A stretch of 64,000 nt of DNA from assembly GCA_945861705.1 (NCBI GenBank), contig CAMAVM010000004.1, positions 1 through 64,000 of the forward strand, given 5' to 3'. The notes beneath the pieces were generated by a model. It did no database searches, had not been told where the DNA came from, and saw only the letters and a program-made list of their open reading frames with translations. Numbering within the stretch: position 1 is the first letter of the stretch; every line of letters begins with the position of its first letter. The translations under genes were made by a program, and so were the position numbers. The stretch is from Methylomagnum ishizawai. GTDB lineage: Bacteria; Pseudomonadota; Gammaproteobacteria; Methylococcales; Methylomonadaceae. Below, piece by piece: positions 1-10,004 of the stretch.

Positions 1-115
1 CGTCTTGGATGCCATGCAAAATGGGCAATAACGCGCCAGGTTTATCCTTAAGATTGGTGATGATTGCTTGTACATTGGCTTGCACTTTGGGGTTTATGGG
101 GCTTGATCCGGTCAT
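1..115 (-). CDS. fdsG: Formate dehydrogenase gamma subunit, N-terminal part (cut by window edge)
   Basis: Only the first 38 codons are present, starting at the ATG at 115-113. The peptide begins MTGSSPINPKVQ and continues through PGALLPILHGIQD, which is the typical N-terminus of the NuoE-like gamma subunit of soluble NAD-dependent molybdenum formate dehydrogenase, a [2Fe-2S] thioredoxin-fold protein in the diaphorase module that passes electrons to NAD+. The related NuoE subunit of complex I shares the PGALLPxLHxxQ motif, so assignment to formate dehydrogenase rests partly on the lone upstream position and on the divergent regulator at 430. The cysteine ligands lie outside the window. Confidence 0.6.
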   Translation of the reverse strand, partial: MTGSSPINPKVQANVQAIITNLKDKPGALLPILHGIQD

Positions 116-429
116 ACGTTTCTCGTTAAGGCAATGCCGTTATTCCTGATAATGGCAGTCTGACTTTATAAAGCTAAATGATGGACTCAGTTTAACACAT
201 CAATTAAATAGTGTAAAAAACACATAAATAAACATAAAAAAATAATTTATGTGACCTTTAATTTAATAGTAAATTCATGCTATACGTAAAAATCACATTG
301 TTATGTACAAAATAACTGATAATTAGTGACTTTTTTCGTTAAGTCCTTATCCGCATCGGCGCATTGCAGTTCATTATCAACACCGCTATATTGACCGTCC
401 TAATGTAAAAGCTTAAGAGACCATTCCCC
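116..429. promoter_or_regulatory. Divergent intergenic region between fdsG and the HTH/PBP regulator
   Basis: About 310 bases without a gene and very A+T-rich, especially at 200-330 with runs of AAATAAA and TTTAATTTAATAG. It must hold the promoters of both divergent genes and probably the operator of the regulator at 430. I could not fix a convincing -35/-10 pair or a clear palindrome by eye. Confidence 0.4.
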
Positions 430-1317
430 TTGACTGAAATGATGACTGTGCATGAGATCGCAGATTACCTGCGAGTTAAGGAACGCAAGATTTATGACCT
501 GATCACGCAAAAACAGATACCCTGTACCCGTGTTACCGGAAAGTGGCTGTTTTCCAGGCACTTGATCGACCTTTGGTTGATGAACAACAGCGAAACCAGC
601 TTGCAGGACTTGCGCTTTAAAATCATCCCTGAAATCGTAGTCGGTAGCCACGACCCGTTGCTGGAGTGGGCTTTACGTGAAAGCGTTTCGGCGATGGCGA
701 TGCAAACGACGGGTAGTCTGGAAGGGCTTAGTCGTTTTTCCGCAGGCGAGGCGATGGTTTGTGCCATGCATGTCCTGGATGTCGGGACGGGCGAATACAA
801 TATTCCGGTGGTCGAACAAACCTTGCAGGATAACGATATTGTGGTGCTGGAATGGGCTTGGCGAAGGCAAGGTTTGATAGTCGCCAAAAATAATCCACTG
901 GCGATAAAGAACCTTGCTGATTTAGTAGATAAACGACCCCGATTGATAACACGGCAAGCCGGTTCTGGTAGTCGTATCTTGCTGGATCATCTGCTGGAAA
1001 AATCAGGTTTCGCTGAAAACAAGCTGAATATAATTGACACACTGGCTCGTACTGAGATGGAAGTGGGACTGGCGATTTCAGGGGGCAGGGCGGATGTTGG
1101 CATGGCGGTGTCGTCAGTTGCAAAGCAATTGCATCTTGGTTTCATGCCCTTAGCCAAAGAGCGGTTTGATCTGGTCATACGGCGGTTCGATTATTTTGAG
1201 CAGCCTATCCAAAAATTGTTGGCGTTCTGCCAAACAGCGGCATTTAACGACAAAGCCAAGGAATTCGGCGATTATGACATTAGCGGTTTGGGGCGGGTTG
1301 TTTACAATAAGCGTTAG
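430..1317 (+). CDS. Excisionase-type HTH regulator with PBP-like ligand-binding domain
   Basis: The N-terminal ~60 residues form a helix-turn-helix of the excisionase/HTH_17 class (VHEIADYLRVKERKIYDLI, then a wing-like GKWLFSRHLIDLW). Residues ~75-290 resemble the PBP-like domain (PF12727 type) found in proteins linked to molybdopterin enzymes: GSHDPLLEWALRES, GSLEGLSRF, ITRQAGSGSRILLDHLL, GRADVGMAVSSVA. The protein is probably a cytoplasmic one-component regulator that senses a small ligand. It is transcribed divergently from fdsG, a subunit of a Mo/W enzyme, so control of formate dehydrogenase by formate, molybdate or cofactor status is a reasonable inference. The start is either TTG at 430, with a purine-rich stretch 9 bases upstream, or ATG at 439 or 442. 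Confidence 0.75.
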   Translation: MTEMMTVHEIADYLRVKERKIYDLITQKQIPCTRVTGKWLFSRHLIDLWLMNNSETSLQDLRFKIIPEIVVGSHDPLLEWALRESVSAMAMQTTGSLEGLSRFSAGEAMVCAMHVLDVGTGEYNIPVVEQTLQDNDIVVLEWAWRRQGLIVAKNNPLAIKNLADLVDKRPRLITRQAGSGSRILLDHLLEKSGFAENKLNIIDTLARTEMEVGLAISGGRADVGMAVSSVAKQLHLGFMPLAKERFDLVIRRFDYFEQPIQKLLAFCQTAAFNDKAKEFGDYDISGLGRVVYNKR

Positions 1318-1382
1318 GCTGAAGTGATTGTTATAGATATTGTTGATATTATTAAGAACGAACTAACTTTGTGGCAATTAAA

Positions 1383-1856
1383 ATGAATGACAGTATCCGC
1401 CAACCTATCCCGCCATTCACCCAAGAAACCGCTACCCAGAAAGTACGCGCGGCTGAAAATGCCTGGAATACCCGAAATTCAGAGAACATAGCACTGGCGT
1501 ATACAATCGACAGTTTGTGGCGTAATCGGGCAGATTTTCTGCAAGGTCGTACGGCAATTGAGGAATTCCTGGCGCAAAAATGGGCAAAGGAACGGGATTA
1601 CCGCTTGATAAAAGAGTTATGGGCATTCCATGATGCACGGATTGCCGTCCGCTTTGCTTATGAATGGCATGATGATTCGGGTTCGTGGTTTCGTTCCTAT
1701 GGCAATGAAAACTGGGAATTCGATATAAATGGCTTGATGAAACGGCGCATCGCCAGCATTAATGACCTGCCGATAAGTGAGGCAGAACGTAAATTTCACT
1801 GGCCGTTGGGCATAAGACCAGATAATCATCCTGGATTATCCGACATAGGATTGTGA
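1383..1856 (+). CDS. DUF1348 (NTF2/SnoaL-like fold) protein
   Basis: A 157-residue cytoplasmic protein of the DUF1348 family. The family signature is seen as [70 protein letters not shown] and a C-terminal [14 protein letters not shown]. These proteins adopt the cone-shaped NTF2-like fold; no reaction is established. It lies 65 bases downstream of the regulator in the same direction. I prefer the ATG at 1383 over the GTG at 1371, although neither has a strong ribosome binding site. Confidence 0.85.
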   Translation: MNDSIRQPIPPFTQETATQKVRAAENAWNTRNSENIALAYTIDSLWRNRADFLQGRTAIEEFLAQKWAKERDYRLIKELWAFHDARIAVRFAYEWHDDSGSWFRSYGNENWEFDINGLMKRRIASINDLPISEAERKFHWPLGIRPDNHPGLSDIGL

Positions 1857-2188
1857 TTTAGCTTTGTGCTTATATTAGGTTAAACACATTCCAAGAATGT
1901 TGTTTTATAATGTATGTAACTAATTGAATAATAATTATAAATGTAGATTTGTTGTAATTATTGTCCGGTTTTTTAAAGGTTGTTTATACGTTGACACAAT
2001 CCTGAAGACAAAACCTATTGTTGGGTACTATGTCCCGAATTAGGATTTTCAACAAGAGTTCACTAAATTAGTTGGTTTAATGGGTTTGAACATTTATAAG
2101 AAAAATAAATTTAAAACTCGATAGCGAATGCAGTATCGTTTAAAATCTAGTCTTTAATAATAAGAACGATTGATGAGGAGCTGGAAAG
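1857..2188. other. A+T-rich intergenic region upstream of a small secreted-protein operon
   Basis: No gene found. It contains a consensus -35 hexamer TTGACA at 1991-1996 but no good -10 at 17 bases; TATTGT lies 19 bases away at 2016-2021. A clear ribosome binding site GAGGAG precedes the next gene. No strong terminator for the upstream gene was seen. Confidence 0.4.
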
Positions 2189-2578
2189 ATGATCAAAAGA
2201 TACCTGGTAGCGTTACCGGTAGCGGCAGTTTTTTTTGCACTTTCAGCGAATGCTGATGTCGTATTAAAAGATAATTCAGAAATTCTGGGCAAGTGGAAAG
2301 TGACTGCCGAGTCACCGAAATTAGACGGCGAGAAAAAAAAGGTTATAGTGGAGTGGGACTTCCAGGAAGGTGGCGTTCTCATGAGTAAGGCGACAGATGT
2401 GGGCGGGAGAACGTTGGAGATGAATATACCGGTTCAGTATAAGGTCGAAGACGGCGTGATAAAAAAACAGGTAGCTCCAGGACGAGAAAAACTTGAGTCT
2501 TGTAAGGTTATTGAGAAAAATGGCTCAGAAATGATCTTGAAATGTCCGTTTCTTTATTACTTTTTAACTAAATTATAA
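2189..2578 (+). CDS. Small exported protein of unknown function
   Basis: A 129-residue protein with a clean Sec signal peptide (MIKRYLVALP, hydrophobic VAAVFFALS, cleavage near SANA-DV). The mature part is short, Lys-rich and likely beta-rich (LGKWKVTAESPKL, KKKVIVEWDFQEGG, IPVQYKVEDGVIKK), with two cysteines (SCKVIEK, LKCPFL) that could form a disulfide. The hydrophobic C-terminus (FLYYFLTKL) is unusual. The GAGGAG ribosome binding site ~9 bases before ATG 2189 supports the start. It is followed after 17 bases by a membrane protein gene and probably shares its transcript. I do not recognise a family. Confidence 0.65.
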   Translation: MIKRYLVALPVAAVFFALSANADVVLKDNSEILGKWKVTAESPKLDGEKKKVIVEWDFQEGGVLMSKATDVGGRTLEMNIPVQYKVEDGVIKKQVAPGREKLESCKVIEKNGSEMILKCPFLYYFLTKL

Positions 2579-2595
2579 TAACAAAGGGTGCAACG

Positions 2596-3027
2596 ATGAT
2601 TGGTGGAATATTAGGTATTCTTGTGCTTGTTTGGGTTTACCAAACAGCCACAAAAGCGAACGTAAGTAATGTGGTAATGTGGGTGATGATTTGTGCTGTG
2701 GTTTATATGGCATCACAGTTCTTATTGATTGGAGGCAGTAATTACCTTATCGAATCGATGAGAGCAAGTGAGGGCGGTGAGGCTTATGAGCGTGATGTCC
2801 TGAGTATTGGTGACAGGAAAAATGTGGGCGGCTTTCAAGGCTCAAAAGGAACGTTCTCGTCGGTGTTTTTTGAATTGTTTCCACCCCTTGCAGGCTTCTT
2901 ATTGGTTGCATTTGTCCGCACCAAGTTTGTCCTAAAAGAGTCACTGACTAAATCTAATTTATTTAGCGGTTTTGGCGATATGCTCAAGAGCATTAAAGAT
3001 AGCTTTAAAAATCCTGATAACAAATAA
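2596..3027 (+). CDS. Small inner-membrane protein of unknown function
   Basis: A 143-residue protein with two N-terminal hydrophobic helices (IGGILGILVLVWVYQTA; VVMWVMICAVVYMASQFLLI) and a third near residues 92-108 (FFELFPPLAGFLLVAFV), ending in a charged amphipathic tail (MLKSIKDSFKNPDNK). A modest ribosome binding site AAAGGGTG precedes ATG 2596. It is the second gene of a two-gene unit with the exported protein at 2189 and is closed by the terminator at 3044. The two may act together in the envelope; no family is recognised. Confidence 0.65.
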   Translation: MIGGILGILVLVWVYQTATKANVSNVVMWVMICAVVYMASQFLLIGGSNYLIESMRASEGGEAYERDVLSIGDRKNVGGFQGSKGTFSSVFFELFPPLAGFLLVAFVRTKFVLKESLTKSNLFSGFGDMLKSIKDSFKNPDNK

Positions 3028-3043
3028 GCCGTATAGCAAAATG

Positions 3044-3072
3044 AAAAGCCCAGGCAATGCTTGGGCTTTTTT
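3044..3072 (+). terminator. Rho-independent terminator after the 2189-3027 unit
   Basis: A 13-bp stem (AAAAGCCCAGGCA paired with TGCTTGGGCTTTT, one G:T pair) ends in a T run. It closes the two-gene unit on the plus strand and, being nearly symmetric in A/T, could also serve the minus-strand gene at 3110-3301. Confidence 0.85.
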
Positions 3073-3109
3073 GTGTTTGAAATAAAGGAAATATTTAGTA
3101 TTGTTTAGC

Positions 3110-3301
3110 CTAATCACCCAAAACCCTGGAAACCACAAAAATCAGGGTAGCGACAAATAAGACAGTAAAAATCAAGCCACCAACCACATAAGTCGTAAGC
3201 GAACCTTGCTCGAAGTCCAATTTCCGATTCTTGTCGCTCTGGACACCCACAAAAGCTGCTAAAATACTCATGATCGTTTGAATAATAGTTGGTTTTGACA
3301 C
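3110..3301 (-). CDS. DUF2970 small membrane protein
   Basis: A 63-residue protein matching the DUF2970 pattern: SILAAFVGVQSDKNRKLDFEQGS followed by one C-terminal transmembrane helix (YVVGGLIFTVLFVATLIFVVSRVL). These proteins are widespread in beta- and gammaproteobacteria and have no assigned role; the N-terminal segment is probably a membrane-surface amphipathic helix. The start is a GTG at 3301-3299 with a strong AGGAG ribosome binding site 7 bases upstream. It is divergent from metH with about 90 bases between them. Confidence 0.85.
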   Translation of the reverse strand: MSKPTIIQTIMSILAAFVGVQSDKNRKLDFEQGSLTTYVVGGLIFTVLFVATLIFVVSRVLGD

Positions 3302-3394
3302 GATAATCTCCTAGGGAAGCACTTAAAAAATAATAGAGCTTGATCGCTTTTAAAGCAATAACAATCAAGTCACACACTCCGGCAATAAATCTAA

Positions 3395-6300
3395 ATGAGC
3401 AAATCAGCACTTCTTAAGCAAGCATTATCCCAAAGAATCCTGTTTCTTGACGGCGCAATGGGTACGATGATCCAGGGTTATAAACTGGAAGAAAAGGATT
3501 TTCGAGGTGACCGCTTTGCCCAGTGGGAAGTTGATCTTAAGGGCAATAACGACTTATTGTCGATAACCCAGCCAGATATTATCAAAGCCATTCATAGTGC
3601 TTATTTTGAGGCGGGTTCGGATATTGTTGAAACTAATACCTTCAATTCTACCAGTGTTTCTATGGCAGATTACCGCATGGAAGCACTCGCTTACGAACTT
3701 AATGTTGAATCGGCACGCGTTGCCAAGCAAGCTGCCGATGAATACACGGCAAAAACACCGGAAAAACCGCGCTTTGTCGCTGGTGTTCTTGGTCCGACCG
3801 CACGTACCGCGTCAATGTCGCCCGATGTCAATGATCCTGGTTTTCGCAATATATCATTTGACGAACTGGTTGATGCCTACACAGAAGCCACGCGTGGATT
3901 GATAGACGGCGGTGCGGATATTATCCTGATTGAAACCATCTTCGATACCCTGAATGCCAAAGCCGCTATTTTTGCGGTTGATGGGTACTTTGAAACCATT
4001 GGTTACAAACTACCGGTGATGATTTCCGGTACGATTACCGACGCATCGGGAAGAACCCTATCAGGACAAACCGTTGGTGCCTTCTGGCATTCTTTAAAAC
4101 ATATTGAACCGATTTCTTTCGGTTTTAATTGTGCTTTAGGCGCAACCGAGTTACGGCAATATATTGCTGAATTATCGTCTATTGCTGACACTCACGTTTC
4201 GGCTCATCCCAACGCCGGATTACCCAATGAATTCGGCGAATATGATGAAACACCCGAGCAAATGGCACAAGAACTGGCAGATTGGGCGCAGAGCGGTTAC
4301 CTGAATATTATCGGCGGTTGTTGTGGCACGTCACCTGCGACGATTAAAGCCATTAGTGATGCGGTGCAGAACCATGCGCCCCGAATCATTCCTGAAATTG
4401 AAAAACAATGCCGCTTATCAGGACTAGAGCCAATGTTGATAGGTGCAGATAGTCTGTTTGTAAATGTCGGCGAACGCACCAACGTCACCGGTTCAGCTGC
4501 ATTTAAACGACTGATTATCGAAGGTAATTTTGAAGTCGCGCTGGATGTTGCCAAACAACAGGTCGAAAACGGCGCACAAATCATCGACATCAACATGGAC
4601 GAAGGCATGTTGGAGTCCAAAGAAGCGATGGTGCGCTTCTTGATGCTGATTGCATCCGAACCGGACATTGCCAAAGTACCGATTATGCTGGACTCTTCCA
4701 AATGGGATATTTTGGAAGCTGGGCTTAAATGTATCCAAGGTAAAGGCGTAGTCAATTCTATCTCACTAAAAGAAGGCGAAGAAGCGTTTATTAAACATGC
4801 CAAGTTGGTGCGTCGTTATGGCGCGGCAGTTATCGTCATGGCGTTTGATGAAGAAGGTCAAGCCGATACCAAAGCCCGAAAAGTCGAAATTTGCCAACGC
4901 GCTTATAAAATTCTCGTCGAACAAGTTGGTTTTCCGCCCGAAGATATTATTTTTGACCCCAATATTTTCGCTATTGCCACGGGCATCGACGAACATAACA
5001 ACTACGGTTTGGACTTTATCGAAGCCACCAGCGAGATTAAGCAAACCCTGCCTTACGCATTAATTTCCGGCGGCGTGTCTAACGTGTCGTTCTCGTTTCG
5101 CGGCAATAATCCGGTGCGTGAAGCGATTCATGCGGTGTTTTTGTACCACGCTATTCAGGCAGGTATGTCGATGGGTATCGTCAACGCCGGACAATTGGCT
5201 ATATACGAAGACATTCCCCGCGACTTGCGCGATGCAGTTGAAGCCGTGGTCTTAAACACCCACGACGGTAGTGGCACGGACAAATTACTGGAATTGGCGG
5301 CGAAATACCGTGGCGATGGCAGTAGCAGCGAAGTCAAACAGGAAAATTTGGAATGGCGCGAGTGGCCAGTAAGTAAACGCCTGGAACATGCGCTGGTCAA
5401 AGGCATTACCGATTACATTGACGAAGACACCGAGCAAGCGCGATTAGAAGCCGAACGTCCACTGCATGTCATAGAAGGCGCATTGATGGACGGCATGAAC
5501 GTGGTCGGCGACCTGTTTGGTGCGGGTAAAATGTTCTTACCGCAAGTAGTGAAATCCGCGCGGGTCATGAAAAAAGCCGTGGCGTACTTGATGCCATTTA
5601 TGGAAGCCGACAAATCTGCCGAAGACCGTCAGACCAATGGCAAAATCCTTATGGCTACCGTTAAAGGTGACGTGCATGATATCGGTAAAAATATTGTCGG
5701 TGTCGTGTTGCAATGCAATAACTACGAAGTTATCGACTTGGGCGTGATGGTGCCCGCCGAAAAAATCCTGCAAACCGCACGCTTGGAAAATGTCGATATT
5801 ATCGGCTTAAGCGGGTTGATTACCCCGTCACTGGATGAAATGGTGCATGTCGCCAAAGAAATGCAGCGCCAAGGCTTTACTATTCCTCTGATGATTGGCG
5901 GTGCAACCACTTCCCGCGCCCATACTGCCGTCAAGATTGAACCGCACTATAAAGGTGCGACGGTTTATGTGACAGATGCCTCTCGCGGAGTCGGTGTAGC
6001 CAGTAACCTGTTAAGCGCCGAGCTAAAAGATGAATTTGTCCAGAGCACACGCGAAGAATACGCAGAAGTCAGGGAACGTCATAAAGGCCGCGAAGCGAAA
6101 ACTAAACAGCATACTCTTGACGCTGCACGGCAAAACAAATTCAACTGGGGCGGTTACGAGCCGGTTAAGCCTAAGTTTTTAGGCACAAAAGTTATCGACA
6201 ATATTTCCTTGGGTGTGTTGGTTGAATACATTGACTGGACACCATTTTTCCAGACTTGGGAAATGGCGGGAAGTTATCCTAAAATTCTCGATGATAAAGT

Positions 6301-7075
6301 CGTCGGTATGGAAGCTAGGACGCTGTTCGATGATGCCAATAAAATGTTAAAAGAGATCGTAAGCGAGAATTGGTTGACTGCAAAAGCAACCATTGGCTTC
6401 TTTCCGGCAGCCAGTAACGATGATGATGTCATCTTATTTACCGATGAAACGCGAACCAAAGAACGCGAAACCTTGCATCATTTGCGTCAGCAAAACATGA
6501 AAGCACCAGGTCGTCCCAATTATTGCTTGTCCGATTTTATAGCGCCAGCAGATTCCGGTAAGCATGATTATATTGGTGCATTTGCCGTGACGACAGGGAT
6601 AGGCATAGAAGCCAAACTTGAAGAGTTTGAACGCGATCATGACGATTATAGTTCTATTATGCTTAAAGCCTTAGCAGACCGCTTGGCGGAAGCCTTGGCA
6701 GAATATATGCACCAAGTCGTCAGAAAAGACTTCTGGGGTTATGCAGAAGACGAAACGCATGATAACGACCAGCTAATCAACGAAGCCTATCAGGGTATAC
6801 GACCTGCGCCAGGTTATCCGGCGTGTCCAGACCATACCGAAAAAGCCAAGCTGTTTGAACTGCTTAATGCAACTGCAACTACCGGCATAGCACTGACCGA
6901 GAGTTTTGCCATGTACCCTGCTTCGGCGGTAAGTGGTTGGTATTTTTCCCACCCCGAAGCGCAGTATTTTAATGTCGGTAAAATCGATATGGATCAGCTT
7001 CAAGACTATGCAAGACGCAAAGGTATGGCGGAAGAAGTAGCCGCCCGTTGGTTAGCAGCGCATTTGCATCATTAA
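3395..7075 (+). CDS. metH: Cobalamin-dependent methionine synthase
   Basis: Transfers a methyl group from 5-methyltetrahydrofolate to homocysteine through methylcobalamin, in the cytoplasm. At 1226 residues it is full length, and all four modules are visible. The homocysteine domain has [12 protein letters not shown] and zinc ligands near C245 and at C309-C310 (GGCCGTSP). The pterin domain has [12 protein letters not shown] and DINMDEGML. The cobalamin domain has [11 protein letters not shown], with the D759-x-H761 cobalt-ligating motif, and [14 protein letters not shown]. The C-terminal S-adenosylmethionine activation domain has [15 protein letters not shown]. Only ~93 bases separate it from the divergent DUF2970 gene, too few for a full cobalamin riboswitch. 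Confidence 0.98.
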   Translation: MSKSALLKQALSQRILFLDGAMGTMIQGYKLEEKDFRGDRFAQWEVDLKGNNDLLSITQPDIIKAIHSAYFEAGSDIVETNTFNSTSVSMADYRMEALAYELNVESARVAKQAADEYTAKTPEKPRFVAGVLGPTARTASMSPDVNDPGFRNISFDELVDAYTEATRGLIDGGADIILIETIFDTLNAKAAIFAVDGYFETIGYKLPVMISGTITDASGRTLSGQTVGAFWHSLKHIEPISFGFNCALGATELRQYIAELSSIADTHVSAHPNAGLPNEFGEYDETPEQMAQELADWAQSGYLNIIGGCCGTSPATIKAISDAVQNHAPRIIPEIEKQCRLSGLEPMLIGADSLFVNVGERTNVTGSAAFKRLIIEGNFEVALDVAKQQVENGAQIIDINMDEGMLESKEAMVRFLMLIASEPDIAKVPIMLDSSKWDILEAGLKCIQGKGVVNSISLKEGEEAFIKHAKLVRRYGAAVIVMAFDEEGQADTKARKVEICQRAYKILVEQVGFPPEDIIFDPNIFAIATGIDEHNNYGLDFIEATSEIKQTLPYALISGGVSNVSFSFRGNNPVREAIHAVFLYHAIQAGMSMGIVNAGQLAIYEDIPRDLRDAVEAVVLNTHDGSGTDKLLELAAKYRGDGSSSEVKQENLEWREWPVSKRLEHALVKGITDYIDEDTEQARLEAERPLHVIEGALMDGMNVVGDLFGAGKMFLPQVVKSARVMKKAVAYLMPFMEADKSAEDRQTNGKILMATVKGDVHDIGKNIVGVVLQCNNYEVIDLGVMVPAEKILQTARLENVDIIGLSGLITPSLDEMVHVAKEMQRQGFTIPLMIGGATTSRAHTAVKIEPHYKGATVYVTDASRGVGVASNLLSAELKDEFVQSTREEYAEVRERHKGREAKTKQHTLDAARQNKFNWGGYEPVKPKFLGTKVIDNISLGVLVEYIDWTPFFQTWEMAGSYPKILDDKVVGMEARTLFDDANKMLKEIVSENWLTAKATIGFFPAASNDDDVILFTDETRTKERETLHHLRQQNMKAPGRPNYCLSDFIAPADSGKHDYIGAFAVTTGIGIEAKLEEFERDHDDYSSIMLKALADRLAEALAEYMHQVVRKDFWGYAEDETHDNDQLINEAYQGIRPAPGYPACPDHTEKAKLFELLNATATTGIALTESFAMYPASAVSGWYFSHPEAQYFNVGKIDMDQLQDYARRKGMAEEVAARWLAAHLHH

Positions 7076-7116
7076 GGAAACCCGAGCTTTTTAAGCATCG
7101 TGCAGAGATTCAGTAA

Positions 7117-8154
7117 TTGATAAATAGTGTTGCTCAACAATTTTCTACGTCGATTATACGGATTGAGTCTTTAGGTAATGGGTTGATTAATGACACCTAT
7201 TTGGTTAGCACAGAAGCAAAGCCGTTCGTTTTACAACGTATAAACAAACAGGTATTTCCTCAACCTGAGCAGATCATGGCTAACTTGATGGTGCTTAATC
7301 AGCACGTTGAGCAGATTAGCGACGAGAAAATAACCCTAACAATCCCTCAGCTTCTACCAACTTTAGCTAACAATAGCTTTTTTTGTGTTGAGCAAGATGA
7401 TGTTTGGCGGGCATTAAGCTATATCGACAATACCGAAAGCCTGGAAACCATCAGCAATCACACACAAGTAGGGCAGGTGGGCTATGCGCTGGGGCAATTC
7501 CATCGCCTTACTTACGGCTTGGATTCTGCAAAATTGCACGATACCTTACCAGGCTTCCATATTACACCTGGCTATTTGCAGCATTACCAACAAGTAAAAA
7601 CCAGCACTAAAATATCTGAAGACAACTGCTGTGCAGACTTTATTGCGCGTTATCAGCCTATTGCAGGTGATCTGGAAACAGCAAAAGCGCAAGGTTTGCT
7701 AATGGAAAGAGTCATTCACGGCGATCCCAAACTGAATAACTTCCTGTTCGATAAAACCAGCCAGCATGTTGTCAGCTTGATTGATCTGGATACCGTCAAA
7801 CCTGGATTAATTCATTATGATTTAGGTGATTGTATGCGGTCGTGCTGTCACAATACCTCAACAGATAGGTTTGATCTTGAACTATGTCAGGTATTGTTAA
7901 CCCGCTATCTAAGCGAGATGGGCGAGCTATTTTCAGCATACGATTACCAATTCGTCTATCCCGCTATTCGCCTGCTCCCGTTCGAGTTAGGGCTGCGGTT
8001 TTATACCGATTATCTCGAAGGCAATCGCTATTTTAAAGTGGTCGATTCTGATGAAAATTTACGTCGTGCAACTGGGCAATTTCGCTTATGTGCAAATATC
8101 ATAACGCAGGAAAGAAAAATTAAAACGCTTATAAATCAAATGGCTTTGATGTAA
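7117..8154 (+). CDS. APH-fold phosphotransferase, N-acetylhexosamine-kinase-like
   Basis: A 345-residue kinase of the aminoglycoside phosphotransferase fold. The N-terminal signature GNGLINDTYLV...FVLQRINKQVF resembles the NahK-type sugar kinase group. The catalytic loop VIHGDPKLNNFLF supplies the base (D in HGD) and metal-binding N, and IDLDTVKPGLIHYDLGDCMRS supplies the second metal aspartate. It probably phosphorylates a sugar or similar small alcohol. It follows metH by 41 bases and may be co-transcribed. The only early in-frame start is the TTG at 7117, which lacks a strong ribosome binding site. An antibiotic-resistance role is not supported by the sequence. Confidence 0.75.
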   Translation: MINSVAQQFSTSIIRIESLGNGLINDTYLVSTEAKPFVLQRINKQVFPQPEQIMANLMVLNQHVEQISDEKITLTIPQLLPTLANNSFFCVEQDDVWRALSYIDNTESLETISNHTQVGQVGYALGQFHRLTYGLDSAKLHDTLPGFHITPGYLQHYQQVKTSTKISEDNCCADFIARYQPIAGDLETAKAQGLLMERVIHGDPKLNNFLFDKTSQHVVSLIDLDTVKPGLIHYDLGDCMRSCCHNTSTDRFDLELCQVLLTRYLSEMGELFSAYDYQFVYPAIRLLPFELGLRFYTDYLEGNRYFKVVDSDENLRRATGQFRLCANIITQERKIKTLINQMALM

Positions 8155-8283
8155 TACAATGAAATAGAGGGTAATGACCGTTGTTCCTCGATTCCGTTTT
8201 ACGTCATCGAGGCTACGTGCTAATCAGGGAAAGTTTGGATTTGTTTTGGTAGCTTAATGGGTATTCACAACTGAAAAATAAGC

Positions 8284-8760
8284 TTAATTGAAGTTCTCGT
8301 CAGCCGTTTTCTTATATTCTAGCCAGACCAGCACACGGGTGACGAGTTCTTTAAACGATTCTTGCTGTACAGGTTTTGTTACGTAGGTTGTGCTACCGGC
8401 TATAATGCCCTTAACCTCTTCCAAAGGTGAGGTGAGTCCTGATACCATAATAATAGGCGTATTTTTATAGGCTGGATTTTCTCGCAAACGGGTACAGGCT
8501 TCGTAACCATCAATCCCAGGCATCATCGCATCCATAAAAATAAGGTCATATTGTGTTGCTTCGGCTTTTTCAATAGCACTTTCACCGCTTTCTGCTAAGT
8601 CAATTACACCTATTTTGGGTTGCATGGAAAGACTGAATGCCAATAATTTTAGAAACGCGGCATTATCATCAACAATCAATGCGCGATAGCCAGCATTTTG
8701 TGATGCGGATTCTACTGTTTTAACATTGCTTTCAGATGGTAGGTCATTGTGTTCGCTCAT
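8284..8760 (-). CDS. Single-domain response regulator (CheY-like receiver)
   Basis: A receiver domain alone, with an N-terminal extension of ~25 polar residues. The phosphorylation chemistry is intact: acidic pair VDDN, phospho-acceptor Asp in LIFMDAMMPGIDGYE, Ser/Thr switch in IIMVSGLTS, and the invariant Lys in TYVTKPV. No DNA-binding or enzymatic output domain is present, so it probably acts by protein-protein contact. No sensor kinase lies nearby, so it is an orphan here. The ORF opens to 8772, but GGAG placed 6 bases before the ATG at 8760 favours a start there (MSEHND). Confidence 0.88.
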   Translation of the reverse strand: MSEHNDLPSESNVKTVESASQNAGYRALIVDDNAAFLKLLAFSLSMQPKIGVIDLAESGESAIEKAEATQYDLIFMDAMMPGIDGYEACTRLRENPAYKNTPIIMVSGLTSPLEEVKGIIAGSTTYVTKPVQQESFKELVTRVLVWLEYKKTADENFN

Positions 8761-9170
8761 CATTTTCTCCATAAGTTAGAGCTTCGAACTCTGAATTCAA
8801 AAAAGGCATTTTATGAAAATTTGCATAGTCATAGCACCAACATTCATAAAGGTACTTGGTGATTCTTTAGCGTGTTGTACTTTTCATTACAGGATTGCAA
8901 CGGTAACCCCAGTGACGCATGGTACTCTATATTACGCTTAAAATAATGAGAGATGTATCACAAAATACAACAAAAATGCTGCGGAAAATAAGCTACGGTT
9001 TTATGTTAGCTTATAAATGCAAATTAGCAAAGGTGAGCTGAATGTTCTGCGTAGCGTAGCAACAGCTAGAGGGATTCCCACTTAAGGCAATGTAATGTAG
9101 GTCTAATGAGCTAATGTGGGGAGTATAGACCAGTTATCAGGCTTAGATATAGGTGAAACGCTCAAACAGA
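8761..9170. other. Non-coding stretch upstream of the receiver gene
   Basis: About 410 bases with no convincing ORF. It holds the receiver promoter region and is A+T-rich around 8935-9020. No RNA gene or mobile element was recognised. Confidence 0.3.
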
Positions 9171-9229
9171 GAAACCATTGCCACCAGGCAGTTACGTGGA
9201 CTTGCTACGTTGTAACTGCCTGATGGTTT
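9171..9229 (-). terminator. Long stem-loop directly after the DUF5765-like gene
   Basis: AAACCAT...CAGGCAGTTAC pairs with GTAACTGCCTGATGGTTT; the 18-base arm is perfect apart from a 6-base bulge (TGCCAC) in the left arm. It begins 4 bases past the stop codon of the minus-strand gene at 9234. The T run after the stem is poor, so it is either a non-canonical terminator or a structured 3' end that protects the mRNA. Confidence 0.5.
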
Positions 9230-9233
9230 GATT

Positions 9234-10004
9234 TTATCGAGTGACTACTACTGGCTCAGCTGGTGAGGCGCAGCGATTATAAAACGGCCAATTTCTTACG
9301 TGCAGGTACTTCCGTACAGGTGATTTAATCACCGATACGCATAACGCAATCGAAAATAAACACCAAACCGCCGCAAATTCATTCGGATCATTCGTGGTGA
9401 CGCTGGAAATCCACGGCCCCATCAGGTAATGGAACGCCACAAATCGGTACGAGCCATAGATTATCGGCATGATAAAACATACTAGGATATAGCTAAGAAC
9501 GTGCAATCCCCAATGGAAATTAAACAGCCACTCGATAGGGTCTGATACCAAGCCATTTAACGGCATTTGCCAGGCAATATGCCATGCACCATGCACTGAA
9601 CATACCGCTGGACCGCAAAAGCCTTCTATGCCGATATTACATTTTCCTGCCCAATCAAACGGATACATTTTAAATAGCAAAAATATTGAGCCGACTGTGC
9701 AGAGGGTATAGACGACAGTTTGGATCTTGACTTTGATTTCCGGAGGGACGAAGTACAACGCCACCATATTGACAAAAAACGGCTGAAACGCGACGTGCAA
9801 ATACCCTAGCATCGTGAGTATCTGGTTATTGGGGTTGTCACATAAATCAATGTAAATGTAAGTCACTGCCTGTAATAGCTCCATTAACGCGAAATACGTT
9901 AACGGAATCCACAGTTCCTTCGATTCCCCTTTTTTTGCGATGTAAACTGCGGTACCTAGACCTATGGCAGCCAACACGCCCGACGCTTCTCCACTCCAAC
10001 ACAT
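9234..10004 (-). CDS. Multi-pass membrane protein, DUF5765-like
   Basis: A 256-residue protein with about seven hydrophobic segments and a characteristic N-terminus MCWSGEASGVLAAIG. A periplasmic-looking loop is rich in Cys, His and Trp (WAGKCNIGIEGFCGPAVCSVHGAWHIAW). The start motif and length resemble the DUF5765 family, recalled rather than searched. Conserved Cys/His in an extracytoplasmic loop could bind a metal or form disulfides. It stands alone between the receiver gene and the pgl-zwf unit. Function unknown. Confidence 0.65.
   Translation of the reverse strand: MCWSGEASGVLAAIGLGTAVYIAKKGESKELWIPLTYFALMELLQAVTYIYIDLCDNPNNQILTMLGYLHVAFQPFFVNMVALYFVPPEIKVKIQTVVYTLCTVGSIFLLFKMYPFDWAGKCNIGIEGFCGPAVCSVHGAWHIAWQMPLNGLVSDPIEWLFNFHWGLHVLSYILVCFIMPIIYGSYRFVAFHYLMGPWISSVTTNDPNEFAAVWCLFSIALCVSVIKSPVRKYLHVRNWPFYNRCASPAEPVVVTR

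Noticed and set aside
3302-3394. Cobalamin riboswitch upstream of metH
   Set aside because: The gap is only ~93 bases and shows no B12-box-like sequence; too short for a full riboswitch.
7117-8154. Aminoglycoside resistance kinase
   Set aside because: Only the fold is shared; the N-terminal motif is closer to sugar kinases of the NahK type and the context is metabolic.
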